Origin: Gillisia sp. CAL575
Lineage (GTDB): Bacteria > Bacteroidota > Bacteroidia > Flavobacteriales > Flavobacteriaceae
Direction: 5' to 3'
Length of the DNA: 64,000 nucleotides
Assembly: GCF_000403785.1 (NCBI RefSeq)
Contig: NZ_APHJ01000017.1
Coordinates: 1-64,000 of the forward strand
The notes beneath the pieces are model-generated. The model was not told where the DNA came from. It worked only from the letters and a program-made list of their open reading frames with translations, and did no database searches. The translations under genes and the position numbers were made by a program. Shown piece by piece: positions 16,287-24,131 of this stretch. The first letter of the stretch is position 1. Each line of letters opens with the position of its first letter.

Positions 16287-17951
16287 ATGAATGTGAAAAA
16301 GGAACAATGGGGCAGCCGATTAGGTCTCATTCTGGCAATGGCCGGAAATTCAGTAGGTTTAGGTAATTTTCTTAGATTCCCTGTTCAGGCTGTACAAAAT
16401 GGTGGAGGAACTTTTATAATTCCGTATCTCATCTGTTTTCTTTTAATGGGACTTCCATTATTATGGATAGAATGGTCAATGGGCCGATTCGGTGGTCGCC
16501 TGGGGCATCATTCCACTCCTTTCATTTTAGATTCAATGGGTAAGAAATCTCTTTGGAGGTATTTTGGGGTATTTGGTATTTTCACTAATCTTGCGGTTGC
16601 TGCTTATTATTGTTATATAGAATCTTGGACTCTTTCTTATGCTTTTCATAGTATAAAAGGAACCTTTCAGGGTCTCTCCCAAACCAAAATCGCGAATTAT
16701 TTCGATAGCTATGTGGGCATGGAAACTTCGTTTTTGGGTATCCCTAATGAAGCAATCTTGTTTTTTATTATCTGTATATTCATAAATACTTATATCTTGA
16801 GCAAAGGGCTTTCGGGAATTGAGCGAGTAGCTAAAATAGGAATGCCACTGCTTATATTGTTCGGTATTTTTTTAGCCTTAAAAGGACTTACTTTGGGCAC
16901 AAGTGCTGCATCTGAAGAGTTTCCTCTAGCAAATGCTTGGGATGGCTTAAATTTTTTATGGACCCCGGATTATACTTCTTTGTACAAACCAAAAGTGTGG
17001 CTTGCAGCCGCCGGACAAATATTTTTTACTCTATCTGTAGGAATGGGGACTATACATTGTTACGCAGCATATATTGATAGCAAAGATGATGTTGCTCTTA
17101 ATGCAACCTCGGCCGGTTTTACAAATGAATTTGTAGAAATAGTTTTAGGTAGCCTAATAGTAATTCCAATTGCTGCAGGATATTTTGGCCTTGATTGGAT
17201 CAAAGAAAATATGAGTTTTGGAACAGCCTTTCAAACCATGCCTTTCTTATTTAATCAATGGGGGGCATTCTTCTCGTCCATAGCAGGTGTGTTTTGGTTT
17301 GGCCTACTTTTTTTTGCAGGAATTACTTCTTCCCTTGCAATGGGTACTCCATGGATAGGTTTTATGCGAGATGAATTTGGATGGAACATATCTAAAGGTG
17401 CATATTCCTTTGGTTTTTTAACCTTCTGTCTTGGACTGCCTTGTATCCTATTTTATCAATACGGGTTTTTTGATCAGTATGATTATTGGGCAGGAACCGT
17501 ATCTCTAGTTATTTTCGCTTTAGCTGAAACAATATTATTTGCATGGGTCTTCGGAATTGATAATGGCTGGAAAGAGATAAACCTTGGGGCAGACATTAAA
17601 ATACCTCTCTTTTTTAAGTGGGTTATAAAATTTGTAACTCCGGCCTTACTACTAGCTGTATTTTTGGGAGCATTAGTTACTCCTGAAGGGAATAATTGGG
17701 TTGGGGCTATATCTGGGTTTATAGAGGGTCAAGGTTGGGCTTTGGATAACAGCTCATTAATTCACCAAATCACTAACACACAGCTAAGAGAAGAATTATT
17801 ATCTGTTACGGATTCTGCACAAATGGATTTCCTCCGAAAGCAGATCTATTATTCAAATATGTCAAGATTAGTGTTGTTAAGTTTGTTTTTGTTTATCAGT
17901 ATACTTGTTTTCCTGGCTCATAAAAAAAGAAAAAAAATTACCTCAATATGA
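16287..17951 (+). CDS. Sodium-dependent NSS-family transporter (SNF, MetP-like)
   Basis: A 554-residue neurotransmitter:sodium symporter homologue. The N-terminal EQWGSRLGLILAMAGNSVGLGNFLRFP carries the first unwound helix and Na+ sites; GGGTFIIPYL and WIEWSMGRFGGRLGHH follow. About 12 helices are present, with a long loop before the last one (IHQITNTQLREELLS). Members carry amino acids. Its stop codon overlaps the ATG of a 31-residue small-subunit gene, as in MetP/MetS methionine transporters, so a methionine or alanine substrate is plausible but not shown. Confidence 0.88.
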   Translation: MNVKKEQWGSRLGLILAMAGNSVGLGNFLRFPVQAVQNGGGTFIIPYLICFLLMGLPLLWIEWSMGRFGGRLGHHSTPFILDSMGKKSLWRYFGVFGIFTNLAVAAYYCYIESWTLSYAFHSIKGTFQGLSQTKIANYFDSYVGMETSFLGIPNEAILFFIICIFINTYILSKGLSGIERVAKIGMPLLILFGIFLALKGLTLGTSAASEEFPLANAWDGLNFLWTPDYTSLYKPKVWLAAAGQIFFTLSVGMGTIHCYAAYIDSKDDVALNATSAGFTNEFVEIVLGSLIVIPIAAGYFGLDWIKENMSFGTAFQTMPFLFNQWGAFFSSIAGVFWFGLLFFAGITSSLAMGTPWIGFMRDEFGWNISKGAYSFGFLTFCLGLPCILFYQYGFFDQYDYWAGTVSLVIFALAETILFAWVFGIDNGWKEINLGADIKIPLFFKWVIKFVTPALLLAVFLGALVTPEGNNWVGAISGFIEGQGWALDNSSLIHQITNTQLREELLSVTDSAQMDFLRKQIYYSNMSRLVLLSLFLFISILVFLAHKKRKKITSI

Positions 17952-18043
17952 ATCCTGAACCACTTTATATAATGTTGACCGTTCAACTATCGGTAACCAT
18001 CTTCATGATTTACTGCTTTTGGAAAGTTTTACGAAAAAAGTAA
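17948..18043 (+). CDS. MetS-like NSS transporter small subunit (31 aa)
   Basis: The frame MNPEPLYIMLTV, QLSVTIFMIYCFW, KVLRKK starts at an ATG overlapping the transporter's TGA (ATGA). It encodes one short membrane helix with a basic C-terminal tail. NSS transporters of this type often have such a tiny partner, named MetS after Corynebacterium MetPS, where it is needed for uptake. Overlap, length, helix and basic end all fit. It is below the usual length cut-off of gene finders and is easily missed. Confidence 0.75.
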   Translation: MNPEPLYIMLTVQLSVTIFMIYCFWKVLRKK

Positions 18044-18306
18044 TAAAGAAACTAATTCTCAGGAATAGTTGTTGTAAACCGATGTTCACAACCGGGTTTT
18101 TCTTCTTTAAATATTTATGCCTTGTCTTGTTCCGAAATATAGCAACAGGTTAATGTTCAAGTACTTAAGGATTTAAATGTAAAAAAATATCATTTAGCAG
18201 TTGTAAAAAATGAAAGGGAGATTCTGCTGGAATGGTTACATTAGAAGGTGTTGTAGAAAAAATTACAGATGAATTTGATAGTGAGAAGGGAAGCACTCAC
18301 AAGTCG
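18044..18306. other. Non-coding stretch downstream of the NSS operon
   Basis: A weak hairpin (AAACC/GGTTT, about 18077-18101, followed by TTCTTC) may end the NSS transcript. The rest shows no convincing frame. It merges into the IS30 remnant on the right. Confidence 0.3.
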
Positions 18307-18456
18307 GTTATCTTTAGGAATACTATAATCAATTACTTTTCTAGGTCTCTCGTCAAGTTGGTCTTGGACTTCTTTAATTCTCTTTTTTTGGTATTTCATT
18401 AAATTTAGTTTCTTCTGGAAAATAATCCCTAATGAAGCAATTGTTATTTTCATTGA
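18307..18456 (-). pseudogene. IS30-family transposase, frameshifted C-terminal fragment
   Basis: Leftward from 18454 the frame reads NENNNCFIRDYFPEETKFNEIP, which matches the IS30 segment usually written NENTNGLIRQYFPKG. At an A-run near 18383-18390 the frame shifts, and the neighbour frame continues KKRIKEVQDQLDERPRK and VIDYSIPKDN, the family's RPRK motif before its C-terminus. Homology stops after that. A 70-codon open frame here (18241-18453) is an artefact of this remnant. It abuts the recombinase fragment at 18462. Confidence 0.65.
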
Positions 18457-18461
18457 GGGTT

Positions 18462-18536
18462 TTAAAAATCCACTACACTATCTAATGCATCATCAGCATC
18501 TTTGTGTATAAAGTTTGCCTGATAGTTAAGTGAGAC
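18462..18536 (-). pseudogene. Second tyrosine-recombinase C-terminal fragment
   Basis: The reverse complement ends in NYQANFIHKDADDALDSVVDF and a TAA at 18462-18464. This nearly repeats the end of the fragment at 10481-10669 (RYQANFIHQDTDDALDSVINF) in the same orientation 8 kb away. Only about 25 residues remain. It is evidence of a second integration event, or duplication, of the same integrase type. Confidence 0.6.
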
Positions 18537-18616
18537 TGCTAAAATAAAACTAGACTTAAGTTTAATCAGGAACTTAGTTAAAATACTTTTATATCTTTTC
18601 GAAACATGAAAATTGG

Positions 18617-19453
18617 TTAAGGTGTTTTCTTCTTATTATTAAAATCCAATAACACTCCAAAGCTCAAATTGAGCTGCGAAAAGAAGAAACTTTGGCTAGC
18701 TTTATCTTCAGTAAATTGAGTGGTTCTTATGTCGGGCATATTTATATAACCGCCTTTTAGTTCAGACTGAACAAAGAATACATCGAAAAAGGTGATGTTT
18801 AATGCCACTAAAGCATTAACGCCATAACCAGATAGATGAAACTCATCGTAACGATCTTTGTTTAATAAGGTTGAATTGGTTTTTGGAATTATAATTCCAG
18901 CACCCAATCCTTCAGATGTATTTATTCTTATATCTTTAGATAGCGCATAAATTTCGTCCACTCTTCTAAAATCAGCATTAATATAATTAAGACCATCTGT
19001 ATGCTCAAATTGTAGAAAATCACCTGCAATTTCTATTTCGTCATTGTCATAATATCCATTGTAAACATTCCCCGTTTCCTCTATACTTCCTGAAATTGTG
19101 GCCACTTGATTTGGAACTACTATATATTTCATATGATCCAATCCCACAGAGATAGTATAATTTTCCTTTAGAAAATAACCAATTCTGAAATTAAATTGAG
19201 GGATGGTCATATTCGTTGGGTTGAGATATTTATTAATCTTAAAATCTGATTGACGATCTTTTGCCTTAACATCTCTTAATTCAAAGTCATAATCTTTTCC
19301 TTTAAAATTGATATCAGATTTGCTGTACCTGGCTTCATTCCAACCCCAATAAAAATAGAAATCACCTTTATGATTTTTTGGATTGAGTCTATTTTGAGAA
19401 TAGCCCATAGTACTAAAGGCAAAGAGAAATAAAACAACGATGGAAAACTTCAT
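18617..19453 (-). CDS. Outer-membrane beta-barrel protein, hypothetical
   Basis: A 278-residue exported protein (signal VVLFLFAFSTMGYSQ, cleaved near residue 19). The body alternates hydrophobic and polar residues in strands typical of a small beta-barrel: FRIGYFLKENYTISVGLDHMKY, LVALNITFFDVFFVQSELKGGY and a terminal FFFSQLNLSFGVLLDF. Aromatic residues cluster at strand ends. It stands alone between mobile-element remnants and a divergent ECF sigma gene, and may be regulated by or co-imported with it. No substrate or function is indicated. Confidence 0.65.
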   Translation of the reverse strand: MKFSIVVLFLFAFSTMGYSQNRLNPKNHKGDFYFYWGWNEARYSKSDINFKGKDYDFELRDVKAKDRQSDFKINKYLNPTNMTIPQFNFRIGYFLKENYTISVGLDHMKYIVVPNQVATISGSIEETGNVYNGYYDNDEIEIAGDFLQFEHTDGLNYINADFRRVDEIYALSKDIRINTSEGLGAGIIIPKTNSTLLNKDRYDEFHLSGYGVNALVALNITFFDVFFVQSELKGGYINMPDIRTTQFTEDKASQSFFFSQLNLSFGVLLDFNNKKKTP

Positions 19454-19743
19454 ATTAAGATTGGTTGAAGCTTAAGTCTTATTAAGTACAGTTACTTACA
19501 AACCATTGTAAATAGAAGTTACTTTTGAAAACTGCATCAATGTAAGAATGAAAGTTGTTTAAAGTTATAAGAAGTAATAATCAAAGAATTAAATTTTAAA
19601 ATATGTTTGGGGTATCCATATCATATTTCATTTTAGGTTATAATCGTGGTGATTAATTAAGACTTAAACTCGAAAATTAAACCTGATCATATTAAAATGA
19701 TAATCTGTTGTAGTCAATTTGAGAAATTCCCGACAAATAGAAA

Positions 19744-20286
19744 ATGAAGGATGTATTGATAGACTTAAAGACTGAAAATAACTTTGCTTTTGGAAAGCTG
19801 TACGAAAATAATTTTCAAAAAATTTCCAAATTCGTATATAACAATAGCGGTAATAAAGCTGAAGCAGAAGATTTGTTTCAGGATGCTATGATAGTTTTAG
19901 TGGAGAAACTTCGGCAAGACCATTTTAAGCTCACTGCATCAATTGATACTTATGTTTATGCCATTTGTAAAAATTTGTGGTTCAAAAAACTTCGAGACAG
20001 AAATTTTCAATTTTCAATAGAAGAAATTCAAAAGATAGACTTTCAAAACTCAATGGCTGATTCTATAGAAAATGAAAAATCCTACTTGGAAAAACTCGAG
20101 GGATACCTTTTAAAGATTACGGCACATTGTAACAGACTTATTAAGGACATGTTTTTTAGGGAACAGGCAATAGAACAGATCCAACAAGAATATGGGTATT
20201 CTACAAAACATAATGCTCAAAATCAAAAACATAAATGTGTGCAACAAATTCGAAAAGTGAAAGAGCAAGAAGATAATTTAAAATAA
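19744..20286 (+). CDS. ECF-type RNA polymerase sigma factor
   Basis: A 180-residue sigma-70-family protein. Region 2 is at about 15-85 (FGKLYENNFQKISKFVYNN, AEAEDLFQDAMIVLVEKL, YAICKNLWFKKLRD) and region 4 at about 115-170 (HCNRLIKDMFFREQAIEQI, YGYSTKHNAQNQKHKCVQQIRK). The Flavobacteriaceae variant with AQNQKHKC in the recognition helix is recognisable. No anti-sigma gene is adjacent. The next gene, yceI-like, starts 90 bases downstream on the same strand and is a possible target or operon mate. Confidence 0.85.
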   Translation: MKDVLIDLKTENNFAFGKLYENNFQKISKFVYNNSGNKAEAEDLFQDAMIVLVEKLRQDHFKLTASIDTYVYAICKNLWFKKLRDRNFQFSIEEIQKIDFQNSMADSIENEKSYLEKLEGYLLKITAHCNRLIKDMFFREQAIEQIQQEYGYSTKHNAQNQKHKCVQQIRKVKEQEDNLK

Positions 20287-20375
20287 AATAGTTTAGTTGG
20301 GTGATTTTTTGAGAACATTGGTATAAAGGTATAGTAGTTCATATTGACTACGATAACTTTTATAATTTAATAACA

Positions 20376-20978
20376 ATGGTTTCAAAAATCAAAAATTTAG
20401 GATTCGCAGTTTTTTTAACTGTGTTTAGTGTGGTTTCTATTCATGCACAAGACGCAACAATGTGGAAGATTGACAAAGCGCACACTTCTGTCAACTTTTC
20501 AGTCAATCATTTCTTTTCTGTTGTTACAGGTAAATTTACAAGTTTTGATGGCAACATAAATTTTGATCCAGCCAACCTACAAGGAAGTAAAGTAGATTTT
20601 ACTGTTGCTGTAAAAAGCATAAATACAGTTGACAATAAACGAGACAATCATTTGCAGTCTCCAGACTTCTTCAATGAAAAAGCCTTTCCCGATATGACTT
20701 TCAAATCAACTAAGTTGGAGAAGAAATCGGATAATGAATTTTTGGTTTATGGTAAATTAACCATTAAAGACAAAACCAAAGACATTGTTTTACCCCTAAA
20801 AGTTACAGGAGAAATGGAACACCCAATGATGAAAGGAACTATTATTTTAGGACTAGCATCTAATCTAAAAATCAATAGAAATGATTATGGAGTTGGAACA
20901 GGAGACTGGGCTGCTACTATGGTTGTAGGTGATGAAGTAGATGTTAACATAAATATGGAGTTAAATAGGATGAAATGA
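20376..20978 (+). CDS. YceI-family periplasmic protein
   Basis: A 200-residue protein with a signal peptide (FAVFLTVFSVVSIHAQ). It then carries the full lipocalin-like YceI fold: WKIDKAHTSVNFSVNHFF, GKFTSFDGNINFDP, RDNHLQSPDFFNEKAFPDMTFKS, LTIKDKTKDIVLPL and INRNDYGVG. YceI proteins bind polyisoprenoids, including quinone precursors, in the periplasm and are often stress induced. It follows the ECF sigma gene and precedes quinone-associated DoxX and PoxB-like genes, which suggests a shared lipid-redox theme. The start has a standard ATG. Confidence 0.88.
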   Translation: MVSKIKNLGFAVFLTVFSVVSIHAQDATMWKIDKAHTSVNFSVNHFFSVVTGKFTSFDGNINFDPANLQGSKVDFTVAVKSINTVDNKRDNHLQSPDFFNEKAFPDMTFKSTKLEKKSDNEFLVYGKLTIKDKTKDIVLPLKVTGEMEHPMMKGTIILGLASNLKINRNDYGVGTGDWAATMVVGDEVDVNINMELNRMK

Positions 20979-21249
20979 GTATTTGAAGCAAATCAAATTA
21001 TAGTCAAAATAGATTAAAGTAAAATACACAGAAAAATCAAGTCTGAGATGGACAAAACATAAATAAGATGATTAATAAATTATTGTGAGTATTATGTTAC
21101 AACACATCTATTTTAGTTAAAGAACATATAAAAACTTTGGTTTTAATCGCTTAAAGTTAGTTAAAAAACTTACTGTCAGAACAATTAGTATGTAATTTTA
21201 TTGGAAGCATCTGGAATTTGGATGAAGTAATAATTAAATTTGAAGTATT

Positions 21250-21966
21250 ATGAAGAGTAGTGAATGGGATGTTATAAAAGCCGCGAAAGAAGCAGGAATT
21301 CCAGATCCTGGGTTTGAAATTGATAAAAATACAGCGATTGTAATCACAGATCCTCAGAATGATTTTCTGAGATCTGATGGAGTGGCATGGCCAATTGTAA
21401 AAGAGAGCGTAAAGGAAAACAATACCATAGAAAATATGAGCCTGGTTTTTAAACTTGCCCAAGAAAATGGTATTAAAGTCTTTATTTCCCCGCATTATTT
21501 CTTCCCAACAGATAAGGGATGGAAATTTGGAGGAGCTCTAGAAAAATTCATGCATTCTAAAGAAATGTATAAGCGAAAAGGCATGTTGGATATGGAAGGT
21601 TTTGAAAATTCTGGTGCAGATTTTTTAGATGAATTCAAACAATACTTAGAAAAGGATAATATTATTTTATGTAATCCTCATAAATTATACGGTCCACAGA
21701 ATAATGACCTAAGTCTACAATTAAGAAAATATAAAATCGACAAAGTGCTGATGGCTGGAATGTCTACAAACCTGTGCTTGGAATCTCACACCCGTCAATT
21801 ATTAGAAGAAGGTTTTGAAATTGCGGTAATAGCCGATGCCAGCGGAAGTGCTAAATTGCCAGGTTTAGATACTTTTAAAGCTGCGTTGATGAACTTACGA
21901 ATGATTACTAGCCATATATTCACTACTGAAGAATTTAAAGAAGCTCTTAAAGATGCCAAATTATAA
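21250..21966 (+). CDS. Isochorismatase-family cysteine hydrolase
   Basis: A 238-residue cytoplasmic enzyme. AIVITDPQNDFLR gives the catalytic Asp (D34), and GMSTNLCLESHTRQLLEEG gives the nucleophilic Cys (C176) of the isochorismatase/nicotinamidase superfamily. It lacks the EGT-type aspartates specific to true isochorismatase, so an amide or unknown hydrolase activity is more likely. It has its own terminator immediately downstream, and it is separated by 270 bases from YceI. Confidence 0.8.
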   Translation: MKSSEWDVIKAAKEAGIPDPGFEIDKNTAIVITDPQNDFLRSDGVAWPIVKESVKENNTIENMSLVFKLAQENGIKVFISPHYFFPTDKGWKFGGALEKFMHSKEMYKRKGMLDMEGFENSGADFLDEFKQYLEKDNIILCNPHKLYGPQNNDLSLQLRKYKIDKVLMAGMSTNLCLESHTRQLLEEGFEIAVIADASGSAKLPGLDTFKAALMNLRMITSHIFTTEEFKEALKDAKL

Positions 21967-21990
21967 TTCATAAATTAAAATACTAATGAT

Positions 21991-22025
21991 AAAAAAGGTC
22001 TAGCTTATAAATTAGGCCTTTTTAT
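21991..22025 (+). terminator. Terminator of the cysteine hydrolase gene
   Basis: AAAAAGGTCTA and TAGGCCTTTTT pair (one G-U) around a loop of about ten bases and run into TTTATTTT. Confidence 0.75.
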
Positions 22026-22310
22026 TTTAGTAAAATTTAATGTCGCAAAGGTTTAAATTTTTGAAATTTAATATACTGCTTTAGTGCTGCTTTAGAAATT
22101 TCACTAGAAGAAAATGCTGCCCTTTCTCTATCTTTAGTTCTATAATTTGAAAAACGCTAAATTTTCTTTTATGAAGAAACCATAGCTTAATAGATTTAGA
22201 GGGTTAGAAATACCAGGCGAATTGGATTTGAATGAATATAATGGAAATGTCATTTGTAGAAAGTCATCAAAATCGATGTACAATAAATTCAAACAGAGAA
22301 ATAAAGAATT
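22026..22310. other. Gap with a possible 36-codon remnant on the minus strand
   Basis: Reading leftward to a TAA at 22037-22039, YRTKDRERAAFSSSEISKAA and LKQYIKFQKFKPLRH look protein-like but are preceded by a TAG and are not recognised. Otherwise no structure was seen. Confidence 0.2.
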
Positions 22311-22697
22311 ATGATAAAAACAAAAACTCTACACACAATAGGAAATTTAGTCGCCGCCGGGCTTATGCTCTTCTTCGCAATACCGAAACTTTTAGGAGCA
22401 GAAAAAAGTGTAAAGGGTTTTGAGCAATTTAAATCTCTAGTACCATTAGACCCAAATGTTTTTAGAGTATTTACGGGTAGCGTGGAACTTATAATCGTGA
22501 TACTTCTCATAGTATACACCTTTAAAAACAAAATTAGCTTAGGGAAATTAGCCTACTTTCTATTATTGGCAACAATGATTGGTGGTTTAATAATGGAGTT
22601 TTTTGCAAGACCGAAACCAGTGATGATGCTAGTAATTATTGCAATTCTTCTCTCTATATTTTCCCTTTACAAACTCAAAATATTGCAAAAAGAATAA
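22311..22697 (+). CDS. DoxX-like membrane protein
   Basis: A 128-residue protein with four predicted helices: LVAAGLMLFFAIPKLLG, VFTGSVELIIVILLIVY, LAYFLLLATMIGGLIMEFF and VMMLVIIAILLSIFSLY. The FFAIPKLLG segment and GSVELI are typical of the DoxX/SURF4 group, some of which are quinone- or thiosulfate-linked or redox-chaperone components. It opens a run of same-strand genes through 30354. A second, diverged DoxX gene lies at 23738. Confidence 0.75.
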   Translation: MIKTKTLHTIGNLVAAGLMLFFAIPKLLGAEKSVKGFEQFKSLVPLDPNVFRVFTGSVELIIVILLIVYTFKNKISLGKLAYFLLLATMIGGLIMEFFARPKPVMMLVIIAILLSIFSLYKLKILQKE

Positions 22698-22791
22698 TCT
22701 ACGGGCCAAAAATTAAGGTTTTAATCATTCAACCATATTAAAAGAATTCATCACATAAATCATTTTAAAAATTAACGAAACTCAAAGGAAC

Positions 22792-23526
22792 ATGAAAAAC
22801 AAAAATTTTAATAATCTCAAAGCAGTATTTGTAAACTGTACCTTAAAGAAATCACCAGAGAAAAGCCATACAGATAATCTGTTTCAGGTATCTAAATCTA
22901 TCATGGAAAAGGAAAATGTTACGGTTGAAGAAATTCGTTTAGTAGACCATGAAGTAGCAACTGGAGTTCAACCAGATATGAAAGAACACGGTTGGGAAAA
23001 AGATGAATGGCCAGAACTTTTTGAAAAAATCTTTTCCGCAGATATTTTAATTGTAGGCACCCCTATATGGTTGGGTGAGCGGTCATCTATTGCATCAAAA
23101 CTTATTGAACGCTTGTATGCAATGAGCGGAATGACCAACGATAAAGGACAATACCTTTTCTACGGAAAAGTAGGTGGTACCATAATTACGGGTAACGAAG
23201 ATGGAATAAAACATTGTGCAATGGGGATTTTATACGCTTTACAGCACATAGGTTATTCTATTCCCCCTCAAGCAGATGCAGGTTGGATTGGGGAAGTTGG
23301 TCCTGGGGCCAGTTACGGTGATACGGAATGGAAGGGAAAGAAACTTTCTCCGCCATTAGGTACAGATTCAGATTTCACGAATCGAAACACCACCTTTATG
23401 ACATATAATTTGCTTCATTTGGCCTCTACACTTAAAGAGCAAGGTGGCTATCCAAGCTATGGAAATTCTAGAAAAGACTGGGATGATGGTTCACGATGGG
23501 AATTTGAAAATCCGGAATATAGATAG
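22792..23526 (+). CDS. Flavodoxin-family NAD(P)H-dependent FMN oxidoreductase
   Basis: A 244-residue protein. NCTLKKSPEKSHTDNL is the FMN phosphate-binding loop at the start of a flavodoxin fold; DILIVGTPIWLGERSS and GGTIITGNEDGIKHCAMGILYAL supply the flavin-ring contacts typical of the NADPH-dependent FMN reductase/flavodoxin_2 superfamily. The C-terminus (GGYPSYGNSRKDWDDG) is an extension. It is placed between two DoxX genes, which suggests quinone reduction, but no substrate is shown. Confidence 0.8.
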   Translation: MKNKNFNNLKAVFVNCTLKKSPEKSHTDNLFQVSKSIMEKENVTVEEIRLVDHEVATGVQPDMKEHGWEKDEWPELFEKIFSADILIVGTPIWLGERSSIASKLIERLYAMSGMTNDKGQYLFYGKVGGTIITGNEDGIKHCAMGILYALQHIGYSIPPQADAGWIGEVGPGASYGDTEWKGKKLSPPLGTDSDFTNRNTTFMTYNLLHLASTLKEQGGYPSYGNSRKDWDDGSRWEFENPEYR

Positions 23527-23564
23527 TAAGAGTGTTTGTCCGTAAAGTATCCTAAACTGACTAA

Positions 23565-23660
23565 AGATATCATTCTGAGCTTGTTTCAGAATCTCATAAT
23601 ACGGTATATGAATATATTAAACATAGACTTTGAAATAAATTCAGGGTGACGAGATACCAT
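23565..23660. repeat. REP-like inverted repeat (TCATTCTGAGCTTGTTTCAG type)
   Basis: TCATTCTGAGCTTGTTTCAG near 23569 and its imperfect inverse GAAATAAATTCAGGGTGACG near 23630 bracket about 45 bases. This is a common Flavobacteria intergenic repeat able to form a hairpin. It interrupts the otherwise compact run of redox genes. Confidence 0.55.
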
Positions 23661-23737
23661 TAGGACAATAAACGGATATACAAATAGTAAAATATTGATT
23701 TTTAATGCGGTACTAGTAATCTTATAAAATTCATATT

Positions 23738-24121
23738 ATGATTTTAGATTTATCTTCATTAATTCCCATATCCCTACTGTTCCTTAGAATAATAGTAGCT
23801 ATTGTATTCTTTTCAAGTGGTAAGAGTCACGCTATGAATCCTGTGGAACGAGGTGAGAGCATGGGACTTTCTCCATCAATGACCCGATTTTTGGGAATTG
23901 CCGAAATCATTGCTGCTTTCTCTATTGCCTTGGGTATTTTTCCACAAATTGGAGCTGCGATTATTGTGCTTGCGATGCTTGGAGCCATTCAAAAGAAAAT
24001 TTTTGTTTGGAAAACAGGATTTTATGCTGATAAAGGCTTCGGTTGGCATTACGATCTAATTTTCATTATTGCCGCTTTAGTTATTATTGCTACTAATGGT
24101 GGCGCCTATATATTAACTTAA
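23738..24121 (+). CDS. DoxX family membrane protein
   Basis: A 127-residue protein with four helices. It matches the DoxX pattern closely: LLFLRIIVAIVFFSSGKSHAMNP, FLGIAEIIAAFSIALGIFPQIGA, AIIVLAMLGAIQKKIF and YDLIFIIAALVIIATNGGAY. The gene ends 10 bases before the pyruvate-oxidase-like gene, so the two are translationally close and surely in one operon. DoxX subunits in other systems feed electrons to quinones or support redox enzymes. That role here is inference. Confidence 0.85.
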   Translation: MILDLSSLIPISLLFLRIIVAIVFFSSGKSHAMNPVERGESMGLSPSMTRFLGIAEIIAAFSIALGIFPQIGAAIIVLAMLGAIQKKIFVWKTGFYADKGFGWHYDLIFIIAALVIIATNGGAYILT

Positions 24122-24131
24122 CATACATTAA

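Noticed and set aside
18241-18453. 70-codon open frame on the minus strand as a gene
   Set aside because: Its readable part is the second half of a frameshifted IS30 transposase remnant; the rest has no similarity pattern.
22232-22423. 63-codon plus-strand frame
   Set aside because: It overlaps the DoxX-like gene in another frame, has no protein-like composition, and lacks a good start context.
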